Assembly: GCA_023091665.1 (NCBI GenBank)
Contig: JALJCQ010000016.1
Coordinates: 1,426,001-1,490,000, forward strand
Source: Pythium myriotylum
Lineage: Eukaryota > Oomycota > Peronosporomycetes > Pythiales > Pythiaceae
Length of the DNA stretch: 64,000 nt
Direction of reading: 5' to 3'
Within the stretch, counting starts at the first letter, position 1, and each line of letters opens with the position of its first letter. Shown here piece by piece: positions 1 to 9,857 of the stretch. Below the pieces are notes generated by a model. It searched no databases and was not told the origin of the DNA. It worked only from the letters and a program-made list of their open reading frames with translations. The position numbers and the translations under genes were made by a program.

Positions 1-3000
1 CTTGAGCAGTATTCGGATCGATGTGACCCGACAAATCGAGCAACTGGCCGGTCGAACCGAGGATGACGATGATGATGTTGAACCCATGCCGATTCTACAG
101 TCGCATACTGATGAAGAATTAAACGCAGCCATCACTATCTTAATCGACAAGGCAGTCGAGGCTGGGTTTCCGGCCAACCGTCGCGATGATCTCGAGCACA
201 TCGTGCGACAACGAGATGTGTGGCGATTAACGCTGGGCCGTGACCCACCCGCACGTGTGGAGCCATATCGACTGTGACTAAAGGAGGGTGCTACGCCTGT
301 TCGTTCGAATGCGCGGCCATATGCACCCGCTTAAAGCAAATTCATGAGAGAATTCAATGCGGAGCTCGTGAAAAACAAGATGGTGTATGAAAACCCAAAG
401 AGTCGCTGGGCTTCACCGGCGTTGCCTATTAAAAAGCCCAAGGTTGATGAGTTTAGACAAGCATGTGACTACGTCAGGGTGAACGACCAGACCATACCGC
501 TGGCTGGCGTCATGCCCCATTTGCAGAACCTGGTTCGTCACACTAAGAACAAGTTAGTGTTTGCCCTTTTCGATTTCGTTCGAGGATTTTGGCAACTACC
601 GTTGCATCCGGACAGTCAGGAACCATTATCCTATGTGACAGACGAGAAGATATATACACCTACCCGAGTCCCGCAAGGATGCTGCGACGCAGCGTTACAT
701 TTTCAACGTACGATGGAGACGGTGTTTACCGACCTATTGTATAATACGCTGTTAGTGTGGATTGACGACATTCTGTTGTACGCGGATGACATTGACGCTT
801 ACCTGGTGGTACTTGACAAGTTCTTGTCGACTGTTGATTCCGTCGGACTGAAGCTGAGCGTGAAGAAATCAGTGCTATACCAGACAGAGGTTGAGTGGTG
901 CGGAAAGTTGATAAACGGTCATGGCGTCAGACATAGCCCTAAGCGAATCCAAGGTCTGGTGGATCTACCGTACCCATCGAATGCCGCAGAGCTACAAACA
1001 TTTCTATGCGCTGCAAACTGGATGCGTGAGTCGATGGTTGACTATGCCCGTACTGTGCGACCACTGCAAGAATGTTTGACGAAAATCCAACATGGGAAAA
1101 GGAAAACCAAGCGAACAGCACAGCGTTTAGAACTTACTTTGAGCGAACACGAAACGGCCGCGTTTGATGCAACCAAGGAGCTTCTGATGAAATCGGCGGT
1201 GATGGCACACCCCGATGAAGAGGCAGAGCTGTGCCTCTTTACGGACGCTAGTGACTACGGATGGGCGATTATTCTCACGCAGGTCGCAGCCTGGCAAAGC
1301 GACATACCTGTTCACGAACAACGACATCAGCTGCTGACATGCATGAGTGGCTCGTTCACTGATTCACAGCTACAGTGGAGCGTGGTAGAAAAAGAAGCAT
1401 ATCCTATCGTCCAAGCCTGTAAAGACGCACCGAACCTGCTCTTGCGCAGCCGTGGGTTTCGCATGTATTGCGACCACCGCAATCTAATCCACATTTTTGC
1501 TCCCGACAAAAACGTGAAAAAAACACACGCGCGGGAAATTGCTCAGATGGGCATTTGTACTCATGGAATATCGATACGTGATCTATCATATACAAGGTGA
1601 ACACAATTTATGGGCAGACATGCTCTCACGATGGCGATCACCAATGAACACTCACCGACTAAAAAGACTCACTAGAGCACAGTCGCACGCCGGCCAACAG
1701 CCAATGATTCGGCCCCTTGACTCGGACGGGTTTGTATGGCCCACGCGCAGTGAGATCGCTGCGCTGCAGCGTGCGCATATACACGAGCAATCGGTTTCGA
1801 TAAGCGAATCGAACGATGGGGTGCTAATGGTTGATGGAAAGATCTGGGTTCCAAAGGGCGCGACCCCGCTAAGGAAAAGACTCTGTGTTATCGCTCACTG
1901 CGGAGCGCAAGGCCGTCGTGGCGAGGAGCCCATGCTTACTCACCTGCGGAGACTCTTTAGCATCAGCGATGCCGAGGACACGGTACGACGGTTCTTGAAG
2001 ACTTGTTTGCTCTGCCTTCACGTCAAAGGAGGCGCGACTATCCCGCGACCATGGGGTCCGCTATTTAGGTCTGAACGACGTAATCAAGCTTTGCACTGGG
2101 ATTTTCTATACCTGGGCGAAACGTATGGTGATCTCAAGTACATCCTAGCTCTCAAGGACGATGCCACCCACTTTTGTGAATTAGTACCTTGTAACACCGC
2201 GGACAGTGATATTGCTGCCAACGCGATGCTCAAATGGTATAGCCGCTTTGGTGCGCCTGAGATATGGATGTCGGACAGCGCGAGCCACTTCAAGAATCAA
2301 GTACTTGAAGCACTCGCAGTTCGATTGAAATCCCGACAGGACTTTATAGTTGCCTACTCTCCATGGATAAATGGCTCCATCGAGCGACTAAACCGTGACG
2401 TGCTTCAAGTTCTGCGAGTGATGCTCATCGAGTATAAACTGGACAGCAAAGAATGGCCTTTCCTTATCCCGTTGATCCAAGCAAACTTGAACCACACGCC
2501 TGTCGCATCTTTAGCACAGCATTCTCCGAGCGAACTGTTTACGGGACTCCCGTGCCCTAGCCCGCTCGACACAATAGTACGCTCACATGATCTCCCGCGT
2601 GCTGTCACGCTCTCCACTGACTCGATCGGCTCGGCGCTATCCGAGCTACGCGAGAGCGTGCTTCAGATGCATCGTGAAGTTGACATCGTGCGGGAAAAAC
2701 GAACGACAGCAAACCGGCGCAGATCAGCAAACCGCGCTGCAGCCAACTTTGCTGTCGGGGACTATGTGCTACGCTCACGAGTGGACGACAAAAAGCAAAA
2801 CAAACTTTGGGTGACATGGGTGGGACCGTATCAAGTTGTCAGCGCCAACCCGCGTTCATTTACCGTCAAGCATTTAGTGACGGGCGCAAACTTGAATGTA
2901 CATGCATCAAGACTCAAGTACTACTCTGACGCCAGCCTAGACGTGACTGATGAGCTACTGGAACATGTGACAAGCCAAGGTCAGCTGTTGGATGTCAGGA

Positions 3001-3209
3001 AGATTGTCTCCCATCGGTGGTCGGATATCAAAAAAGACTATGAGCTGCTGATCGAATGGGACGGCCTGGAAGCAATTGAGAACACTTGGGAAACGTTCTC
3101 GGATATTGCTCGAGATGTCCGATCTCTCACAGCGCAATACGTCACCGCCAGCGCCGACGGTCGACTGCAGCAGCATTTTGCGCGAATAACATCTGCACAA
3201 GCGAAATAA
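1..3209 (+). mobile_element. Ty3/gypsy (chromovirus-like) retrotransposon Pol, broken
   Basis: This is the internal part of a Ty3/gypsy LTR retrotransposon; the 5' LTR and gag lie outside the window. Segment 2-277 is a leader to the reverse transcriptase. It is separated from the main RT frame by an in-frame TGA (275-277) and a TAA (332-334). Frame 344-1600 holds the RT, with the WIDDILLY catalytic box near 760-785, and the start of RNase H (LFTDASDYGW near 1237-1266). The frame then shifts by +1 around 1535-1540 into 1539-3209. That frame carries an HHCC-type integrase finger ending FLKTCLLC, the D, D and E of the integrase core (LHWDF, WMSDS, SIERLN) and a C-terminal chromodomain-like stretch (WDGLEAIENTWE). 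Family order RT-RH-INT-chromo is known for chromoviruses. The two stops and the frameshift indicate a non-autonomous, decaying copy. Confidence 0.9.
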
Positions 3210-3319
3210 CGCCCCTGGGGTATTTATCTCAACTCAGATTCAGAAGTTGACTCATTCTTCCAGTTTTGCCAAAACACGGTAGTCAATTTTGATGTGCATG
3301 ACGTCGTTTGGGTGGGGGC

Positions 3320-3787
3320 TGTTGTGCGGGGCACCTTGCATTTCCAACGACATCAAGCCCAACAGTCAGAGAAGATCGTGCGCGCACGACTCCTCAGCCA
3401 AGGAACAGTGCGCGCACGATCCAGACGTTGAACTAGGGCATGGGACTCTGCCCACCTCCCCCTCGCAACCTCGCTGGAGCAGGGGGCAAGCGGTAAAGCG
3501 ACCGATGGCAAGCAGCCACGAGTCGCTATGGCCAGCACGGCAACGAGTCGCAGGCCGGAGCGCGCCAGAAACAGCGGTTTCCAGCGATGGCTTGCGACAG
3601 CGAGTGCCACGCGACGCCAGCAAAGCGTCGAATAAAGAAGAAACCTCGCGCCTAGCATGGCGCTCGGTCTCCCCATGGCACAGAGGGGACGCTGAGAGAA
3701 AATCTAGCATCAGGAGTAGGAGACTCACTTTGCATTTAGCAATACAACTACAACATCGCCTTAGGGAGCTCGCACGCTCCCCCAACA
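3320..3787 (+). repeat. Putative 3' LTR of the gypsy element
   Basis: A purine-rich tract (GGGTGGGGGC, 3310-3319) follows the pol stop and abuts a segment that begins TGTTG and ends CAACA, the inverted TG...CA ends expected of an LTR. An AATAAA lies at 3631-3636. The matching 5' LTR is outside the window, so the assignment rests only on position and terminal bases. Long open frames across this stretch have no recognisable protein. Confidence 0.5.
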
Positions 3788-3822
3788 ACGCGTTCTCGCA
3801 TATCTTTCTGCCTGGACGTGCT

Positions 3823-4205
3823 ACAGCTCAATAGACTTCATCTTCATCATCATCAGATTTCCCAGTATCGACCACCTCAAAATGAGCTCCTCCGCACGCT
3901 CTACAACCCTTCCCGCCTCATCGCCGACCGTCCACATGTACTCACATGGCGTCACCACCTCCGTGAGTCCAACAAGATGGCCGACTACGCGGCAAACGTT
4001 GCGATGGACTCCAAGTGCAGCCTCCACACGTTCCATCCGTCCGACCGCCTCAGTGGCGCGGACTTCCTCAACTTCTCCCTCGTGACTTCTTCCAGTGGCA
4101 GGCCTCCACTCTCCAATAGGCCCAGGGTCATTCCCTTGTATATTGCATGTCTAGCTATCGTTGTTCACACAAGTTGTAACACAATAGACTCCAACTTCAA
4201 AAGAA
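3823..4205 (+). mobile_element. LINE 3'-end fragments with RNase H remnant
   Basis: Two LINE 3' pieces lie in tandem. The first ends with CAATAGACTTCA followed by CATCATCAT (about 3833-3856). The second (about 3860-4205) carries part of an RNase H domain in broken frames, including RPPQNELLRTLYNPSRLIA and ESNKMADYAANVAMD, and closes with CAATAGACTCCAACTTC. The same RNase H block occurs at 8540-8660 and, on the minus strand, at about 10090-10230. The copies are 5'-truncated, as is typical of target-primed non-LTR retrotransposition. Confidence 0.7.
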
Positions 4206-4216
4206 AGAAGATAGGT

Positions 4217-4782
4217 CGGATGCAGTATCACACCAACTGCTTCAATGTGCTTCAAGTACACCGTTCTATCCATAATCGTGGTTGTGGACACTGGATGCTT
4301 CAATCCTAGCTAAAAAAGACTGTATAGTTCCCGTATCAACTCCAGCAACCGTTTGATGTATGTTGGCAGTGGTTCAGAGCGCCTGCCTCTGGGAGACGGG
4401 TATTATAACCACATACTATAAATAGTATATGGTGATTTTCATGATGATCACGTGACCCATACCCTAGTTGTGGACACGGAACGCTTCAATCTAGGCTAGA
4501 TACAGGGCTAAACCCTAGTCTTCGTCTCAACAAACATATCCTAGTTCTCGCTCTCTTTCTCAATGGACGACCTAAAGTAAGTGCACGGGCGCAATGTGGC
4601 CAGGATTGTGTATTTGGTGCGTTGCGCTGTTCTACTCGTATGGATTTGTGCTTTGTAAGGAGAGGAACTCAATTGCCATCATCATCTTGACCGCTCTTTA
4701 AACTCCTCGTATTTCAGCAAAAACGGTCGTATCCGTTCCAATAATACTCAAACACGACCGTTTTTGTCAAAAATCCAGAGAC
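4217..4782. repeat. Left part of segmental duplication, copy 1
   Basis: This stretch matches 12846-13377 with scattered substitutions (for example 4217-4245 against 12846-12874, and the GACGGGTATTAT segment near 4396 against 13021). No convincing gene is seen in it. It contains a perfect 13-bp inverted repeat (4718-4730 and 4754-4766). The alignment with copy 2 is interrupted at about 4783 and resumes at about 6430. Confidence 0.75.
4718..4766. repeat. 13-bp inverted repeat, CAAAAACGGTCGT arms
   Basis: Arms 4718-4730 and 4754-4766 are exact reverse complements around a 23-base loop. The duplicated locus 13318-13365 keeps a longer, imperfect version (arms of 21 and 23 bases). Confidence 0.8.
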
Positions 4783-5336
4783 ATTATCCCAAAAATGACA
4801 CCGAGGTTGTATTTTCGAGTCTGGCAGCCAATGAGCGCTTTATGCAACGTAACCCGGCTCTCCGATTGGCTGGAGAGGACCGTACATCAGCGGATACGAT
4901 GTGGTGACAGACGGTATTCTTGCCACTTTGGTGTCACATACGGTGTCACAAATCGACTGAAAATGACACCGCAGACACGCAGTTTGCCGAGCCAAACAGT
5001 CAAGATTGACACCGCATGTGGCGAAAGCGACCAAGCGCTTGGTGGATGCTGTGACTGCACCCACATTCGGCTGGACCACCACGCAACCCACCCTTACACC
5101 TGTGACGCCTTGGTCCTTCAGTCCGTTGCACCAGTTATACCAGCGGTTCTCGGGCACCTCACAACGCTGGTCTCTGCTTTGGGTCGGGACGACCGCAGGT
5201 ACGATAGTGCCAATAGCTCTCAACGCCTGCATGACTGCATGAACGACGGCTGCATGACGTCGCTCAAGCAGGTGGAGATCCAGGCCACACTCCAGTAGAT
5301 TGCATTTCGTTGAATGTTGCGGGTGAAGGGGGCATG

Positions 5337-5382
5337 GTTCGATGATGATATTGAGGACTATTGGTTTGCTTATCTAGAAACC
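5337..5382 (-). mobile_element. LINE 3' tail, minus orientation
   Basis: This is the reverse complement of 8786-8829: the shared block reads GGTTTCTAGATAAGCAAACC followed by the AATAG...CTCAAT...TCATCATCG tail of the local LINE family. It lies immediately upstream of the truncated M64 peptidase gene. Confidence 0.65.
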
Positions 5383-5410
5383 AGCTGCCTACCTGCCATT
5401 GCTACACACG

Positions 5411-6035
5411 ATGAAGCTGCTCTCGCTCGTCTCGACGCTCGCGCTCGCGTCGATAGCGTCGCCCTCGACGCCAACGTACTCGGCGACCATGCTCATCGAC
5501 CGCGCGACGATGATCTGCACGCTCATCTCGCCACCGGCTGAGACTCAGCACCACCGCGCCATCAAGACGTCCGCCGACGTGGTCGAGCAGACCAGGCTCC
5601 GACAGAACCGTCTTCCTGAAGAACTGCTCGTGCATGAGCCCTACGACATGCAACAGTTCCTCACGGTGCTCGGTGGCAGCGTAGAAGCCGTGACCGCTCG
5701 CGTGACCGAACGCTGCGCGAACGGAGTGCGAGCTGACCCTGAGGCTGAGGAGACGAAAGCCGTTCGACTGCGCGGGACCGCGTCACGTTCGCTTGCTGAC
5801 GAAGCTGAGATCCGCAAGCTCGTCGACTCGGGTGATCCGCTCAACCGCATCGACATCGTGCGCATGGGCGATGGCTACACGGCCACCGAAAAGACCAAGT
5901 TCTACGCCGACATGCAGCGACTCACGAACGAGATGTTCACAGGTGACACGTTCGCGCAGTACCTACCGCTCTTCAACATCTGGACGGCCCACGTGCCGTC
6001 GGTCGAGTCGGGCATCGGCGTGGGAGGCAAGGCGC
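5411..6035 (+). pseudogene. M64 (IgA-peptidase-like) secreted metallopeptidase, 3'-truncated
   Basis: From the ATG at 5411 the product has a signal peptide (residues 1 to about 18, MKLLSLVSTLALASIASP), a roughly 120-residue N-terminal region, then the start of a peptidase M64 domain with the family signature RIDIVRMGDGYTATEK and LPLFNIWTAHVPSVESG. In the family the zinc-binding HExxH motif lies downstream of this point. Here the similarity ends at VGGK, about 6033, where the sequence becomes the antisense of a LINE RNase H region. The catalytic motif is therefore absent and the frame runs into unrelated codons until 6184. A functional product would have been an extracellular zinc protease; this copy cannot be one. 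LINE pieces in the same orientation flank it on both sides (5337-5382 and 6036-6128). Confidence 0.75.
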
Positions 6036-6128
6036 GATATCTCCGGGAAGGAGAGTCGCGATGTCCTGGTGTCGCTCGTTATCAGTCGGGTGGTGCTCTT
6101 CGCTGTTGGTCTTGGTGTCCATGGCTAA
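6036..6128 (-). mobile_element. LINE RNase H fragment, minus orientation
   Basis: This is a near-exact reverse complement of 8638-8731, the end of a LINE RNase H domain and following sequence. It truncates the M64 reading frame. Confidence 0.8.
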
Positions 6129-6582
6129 ACATGCTGTGGCAAGAGTGTGAGTTTGATCGTGGCGGAGTGGAGCCGCCAAAGTAGTTCAGTACGCGTGAAC
6201 GCGGCTATGACAAGACCGCGTATTGCAGTCGGAAGATCTTATGGAATGCGGTGAAAAGGACGACCCGCCGAGGCTACAGGAATGGATCGCATCATTTATG
6301 GAGTGTGCGGCAGGAGACATGGTGGTCATCCACAGATCGACTGAAAGGATCGGGTTACAGCCAAGTGTAACCCACAACGTAACCAAGAATACGGTGTCAT
6401 TCCCCGTGTCATTTCTTTGGAACACTTACACAGCATTTGCAGAAAGGAGCGTCGCAAAGCTGAATCATCCAACATTATCCATGTTTTCGTCGGGGACACC
6501 GAATGCTTCAATTCCAGCTGGAAACACTGTTTACTACTGAGCATTCCAAGCTGTCGGCGGGTCCATTCCTAAGTGAAGACCA

Positions 6583-6600
6583 TTTTCATTCCCGATTTCT
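6583..6600 (+). promoter_or_regulatory. Oomycete-type core promoter of TGDR gene A
   Basis: TTTTCATTCCCGATTTCT resembles the oomycete initiator plus flanking promoter region consensus (GCTCATTYYNCAWTTT) and lies 28 bases before the ATG at 6628. The equivalent element occurs before copies C (13550) and D (16018) in the same position. Confidence 0.6.
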
Positions 6601-6627
6601 CCTCCTACCTCGCAAGGGTCAAAGATC

Positions 6628-6966
6628 ATGAAGGTTTCTCTCGTGTTATTCCTCGCGCTCTCGACGTCGCTCGTATTCGCCCGCACCGCGACGCACCCCC
6701 ACTCCTATAATGTGACCCACTCCCCCACACACAACGCGACCTATCCTCACTCCCACAACCTGGCCCACACACACGCATCCAACGCAACCCAGTCACATAA
6801 CGCAACCAACGACACAACTGGCAGCACAACCCTCAACACAACCAGTCTCCCATTGGAGGGCTTGCCAGACAGCGTGTTGAACCCTCAAATTAGTGCTGTC
6901 GGCGTCGACCCCAAAGGATCCAGTCGCTTCGAAATTTCTCGTGACCACACTGGAGACCGCAGCTAG
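6628..6966 (+). CDS. Small secreted TGDR-tail protein, copy A (N-glycosylation-rich)
   Basis: The product has 112 aa. Residues 1 to about 19 form a signal peptide (MKVSLVLFLALSTSLVFA). The middle is rich in His and Asn, with HN-type repeats and six N-x-T sequons. The last about 20 residues (VGVDPKGSSRFEISRDHTGD plus RS) match the ends of three other genes in this window. No known family is recognised. Secretion and heavy N-glycosylation are inferred from the signal peptide and the sequons. The start is fixed by the ATG in a 5' flank shared with copies C and D (TCGCAAGGGTCAAAGATC). The 3' flank GACGTCAAGGAGC (7026-7038) is also shared with copies B and C. Role unknown; a cell-surface or apoplastic protein or effector is possible. 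Confidence 0.8.
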   Translation: MKVSLVLFLALSTSLVFARTATHPHSYNVTHSPTHNATYPHSHNLAHTHASNATQSHNATNDTTGSTTLNTTSLPLEGLPDSVLNPQISAVGVDPKGSSRFEISRDHTGDRS

Positions 6967-7326
6967 GCCGGGGCGTAGAGTCTCACGTATCTCGGCCTTT
7001 GGGTCGATCCTATCGTGAATCGTGGGACGTCAAGGAGCCTCGTCGGTCTTTTCTCTCTCTTTCATGCAAAGTCCCAGCGGCCACTTCATTAGTCTAAACA
7101 GGAAGAAACGACCACGATAGCAAGGATAAAATAAATGTAAACAAAGCTGGATGATGTGGCGACAACAGGATAAATGAGCATACTTCCTGGTTTAAGTGAT
7201 TCAACTACTGGACCGATTCCCGTAGGGATTTAGAAGCCTTCCTAAAGCTAAAATTTCGGGTCTCGACAATCTAAATCTTATTTGGGCCGTCAGACCCCCC
7301 TCCTCAGATCACAATCTGGAGAGGGG

Positions 7327-7328
<2 letters not shown>

Positions 7329-7362
<34 letters not shown>
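7329..7362. repeat. Poly-C tract (about 34)
   Basis: An uninterrupted C run inside the TIR element; its length may be unreliable in an assembly. Confidence 0.9.
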
Positions 7363-7364
<2 letters not shown>

Positions 7365-7542
7365 TCTAGATATTTAGAAGCCTCTAAGCGGTCGAAAACC
7401 CATACCCTGTGCAATTCAATTGAAAAGCTGTTTGCAGGGGATGAGCTCAAACAAGGGACACGGCGAACAAAACGAGGGATTGGAGCAAGAACGTTGATCA
7501 ACCCACAAGGGACTCGCTCTTCAACGCTCCCAAGAAACCCGC

Positions 7543-7850
7543 TTGTCGGCAACCGGCACGAAGAGCCTCCACGCGACGGCAAGCGCGACCGTGGCGGCGA
7601 AAAAAGAGGTCCGCGCGCGCAAGCCTGGCGCGAAAAGGTACAGTGACACGGACGCGGAGGCGCTCCTTAACTGTGTGAAGGCTGTTCTTCTAACACGCAG
7701 CACGCAGCAACGAATGAATGCGGTCCATCAACTTTACTGGAACGAGCGCGCCGTGCCGAACGTGCGCAGCCGTGCCACGTCCGCGATTGGCTTGTTTACC
7801 AGCTACGTGGAGAGGAAACATCGAGAGCGACAGACAACTGAAAGCCTCCC
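7543..7850 (+). pseudogene. SANT/Myb-like DNA-binding domain remnant (DUF6818-like)
   Basis: The frame contains a basic leader followed by RYSDTDAEALLNCVKAVLLT. This resembles the first helix of the oomycete-expanded SANT-like domain family (the 'YS..E...LL..VE.VLP.G...WE' pattern). The following helices appear out of register, and there is no ATG in frame upstream; the frame opens at a TTG. It sits wholly within the TIR element. DNA binding would be the expected ancestral function. The family name is offered from memory of the pattern and is uncertain. Confidence 0.45.
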
Positions 7851-8142
7851 CTCCCACGCAGCTCGCGGAAGTCAAGGCAGAAAAAGATCGCGAGCGAGTG
7901 CCGACTTGTCTCTCATGTCCAATTTCTCTAGTACCAGAACGACAAGGCAGCGACCTCGATCGCCAAGCCGTTCCACTGCATTCCGAGTGAAATGCCTTGG
8001 AGAAGTGATGCTCCAAAACAGCGATATTTTTTGGAATTTGGACGGCGTGTTTTCTGCGGGAGTCGCTTGTTTTCTAAAATTTAGGATAGAACGCCGATTT
8101 AGCTTTAGGAAGGCTTCTAAATCCTACGGGAATCGGTCCACT

Positions 8143-8463
8143 TATGGCATTCTCCACCATCTAAATCCATATCTAACTGTTCCTACAGTGCCGTGGTCGA
8201 AGGTCGTCGCGTCCACACGCTTCTTACGTCGGCATTAAGCCAAATCACTACCACATATCGCCATCAACATGTTCATGCTCTGGGAGTTTGGCACGCAGAT
8301 CTTCGCGCCCAAGGACGCCATGGACTCGTGGCTCAACAAGGCGCTCGCACGCTCGCGCACCATCGACTTTCTGCGAAGCTCGCTCTCGACCACGGCGTCG
8401 CTGCCACAGTTGCTTACGCTGGAGGATTTTGGCAAGCTTTACGTATCAGCAGCATTGGCCTCG
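8143..8463 (+). pseudogene. Truncated duplicate of the rhomboid protease gene
   Basis: Bases 8143-8177 match 14195-14229 (upstream of the intact rhomboid gene). From 8184 the sequence matches exon 2 from 14790 onward, so about 560 bp, including exon 1, intron 1 and the start of exon 2, are deleted. The match ends at about 8463, within exon 2, before the active-site serine exon. Identity in the retained part is very high (for example MFMLWEFGTQIFAPKDAMDS is unchanged). No catalytic residue is encoded. A LINE RNase H fragment begins directly at the break. Confidence 0.85.
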
Positions 8464-8830
8464 TCGGTCATCGGTGACAGCATGATCATCATTCGACAGA
8501 TGCGGACATATACGTCCCCACTCAACCGCTCGCTGCAAGGCAAATACGCCCACGCACGACGACTCGCGGATGGCCTCGGCATCAAGCATTGGGATCATCA
8601 CCCCAGGGCCGCGAACAAAATGGCAGACGCTGCCGCAAATTTAGCCATGGACACCAAGACCAACAGCGAAGAGCACCACTCGACTGATAACGAGCGACAC
8701 CAGGACATCGCGACTCTCCTTCCCGGAGATGTCGCCCACTGGAGAGAAGGTCATCCTCAAACTGGGCCCTGCGCCGGCTATAGGTTTCTAGATAAGCAAA
8801 CCAATAGACCTCAATTTCATCATCGATGGT
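8462..8830 (+). mobile_element. LINE 3' end with RNase H (GDS and NKMADAAANLAMD motifs)
   Basis: This 5'-truncated LINE encodes the second half of RNase H (IGDSMIIIRQM, then HHPRAANKMADAAANLAMD) and ends with the family tail CAATAGACCTCAATTTCATC before 8830. It is inserted into the rhomboid duplicate, and its frame is continuous with the rhomboid frame from 8269. The same LINE sequence appears inverted at 6036-6128 and 5337-5382. Confidence 0.75.
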
Positions 8831-8934
8831 TCCAGCAATGAATGGGAATGCTTACACTGTCTCCATCGTTTAATAAGGATACCAGCAAGCGCCCCCATAC
8901 GATTTTACTTTATATCTCGCAAGCAGCCAAGACC

Positions 8935-9204
8935 ATGAAGGTGTTTCTTGTGTTGTTCCTCGCACTCTCGACATCGCTCGTATTTGCCCAAAACGCAACC
9001 CACATCCGCCCGCGCAACGCCAACCAAACCCAAACTCACAACGCAACCAATAATACAGTCCGCAGCACAATCCCTACCAACGACGCAATTCTGAACATCA
9101 CGACGAGAGCGCCATTGAGGGTCTCGATTAAGCTGGTCACCAAAGACGCCAAAGGATCCAAGCGCTTCGACAAATCCCGTGACCACACTGGAGACCGCGA
9201 CTAG
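8935..9204 (+). CDS. Small secreted TGDR-tail protein, copy B
   Basis: The product has 89 aa: signal peptide MKVFLVLFLALSTSLVFA, an Asn-rich middle with five N-x-T sequons (QNATHIRPRNANQTQTHNAT), and the conserved end DAKGSKRFDKSRDHTGDRD. It is shorter than copies A and C and has lost most His-Asn repeats. The 5' flank is only partly conserved (CTCGCAAGCAGCCAAGACC before the ATG) and there is no clear initiator element, but the 3' flank GACGTCAAGGAGC (9278-9290) is kept. The copy lies just downstream of the LINE tail, so its promoter may have been replaced. Function unknown. Confidence 0.75.
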   Translation: MKVFLVLFLALSTSLVFAQNATHIRPRNANQTQTHNATNNTVRSTIPTNDAILNITTRAPLRVSIKLVTKDAKGSKRFDKSRDHTGDRD

Positions 9205-9857
9205 GTCGGGGCGCAGAGCTGTATCAAGCTCCACATCGATGACTTTCTATTGATGTTATACCTTCCGTACATAGTGTGACGTCAAGGAGCCTCCTTGGGC
9301 TTCCTAACAACTGTGCAACAACTGTGCAAGTCAAATGACTTTCTCTGTCAATCTGTCTCTCTCTCTCCCCCCCCCCCCCCCACCTTCATCGTCATCGTTT
9401 TTGTTGTGTGGAACACACGTGGAATACTATGCCACGAGGGGACGCATTCCGTTCGATGGTCGGTGGGTTGTACCATCCCCGGCATCATTGCTAGGACGAT
9501 CATTGAACGAACAACGGCATGCATGTTCGTAAGAACCTCTCCTTGGCAGTTCATGGTGAGTGATAATACTAATAGTACCTACGACCTTTGATCTGTGACT
9601 TGGATCCGATTTTGGGTCAGTTGGTATGGGAGCTTCCAACAGACACGAACGGGTTCGATGTCGTCTGACCCTTATGCCCCCATGGGGAATGTTCGACGGA
9701 GGGAGGGATGTTTTTTGGCTGAAAAAAGGGTGCGTCTCACGGCGAGGAGTTTTACGTAGGAAAACTTTGTGGAGTCTATTTAAAAAACATCCTTTTCTAG
9801 GTGAAACTCCACACAGGCAATCACCCTCCATCCGAGGTCGTGTGACAACATGATTTA
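9205..9857. other. Intergenic, no gene seen
   Basis: Holds a poly-C run (9367-9381) and an imperfect hairpin (GGATGTTTTTT near 9707 against AAAAAACATCC near 9784). No supported coding sequence. Confidence 0.6.

Larger units (their letters stand above)
7210..8139. mobile_element. 930-bp TIR element with SANT-like gene and 3-bp target duplication
   Basis: Terminal inverted repeats of about 42 bp (7210-7252 and 8098-8139, beginning GGACCGATTCCCGTAGG, one base of length difference) flank 930 bp. ACT precedes (7207-7209) and follows (8140-8142) the element. The duplicated locus shows the uninterrupted site at 14186-14200 (CTACTACTTATGGCA) with the same flanks, so the insertion and the 3-bp ACT duplication are directly visible. 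Inside are a run of about 34 C (7329-7362) and a degraded SANT/Myb-like frame (about 7543-7850). No transposase is present. A 3-bp duplication and a SANT partner recall PIF/Harbinger elements, but ACT differs from their usual TWA target, so the superfamily is unassigned. Confidence 0.8.

Noticed and set aside
3289..3834. 181-codon frame after the gypsy element
   Set aside because: Lies in the putative LTR, with no domain and equally long frames on the other strand.
9700..9800. Imperfect hairpin as an RNA gene
   Set aside because: Arms are short and interrupted; no support beyond local inverted A/T runs.
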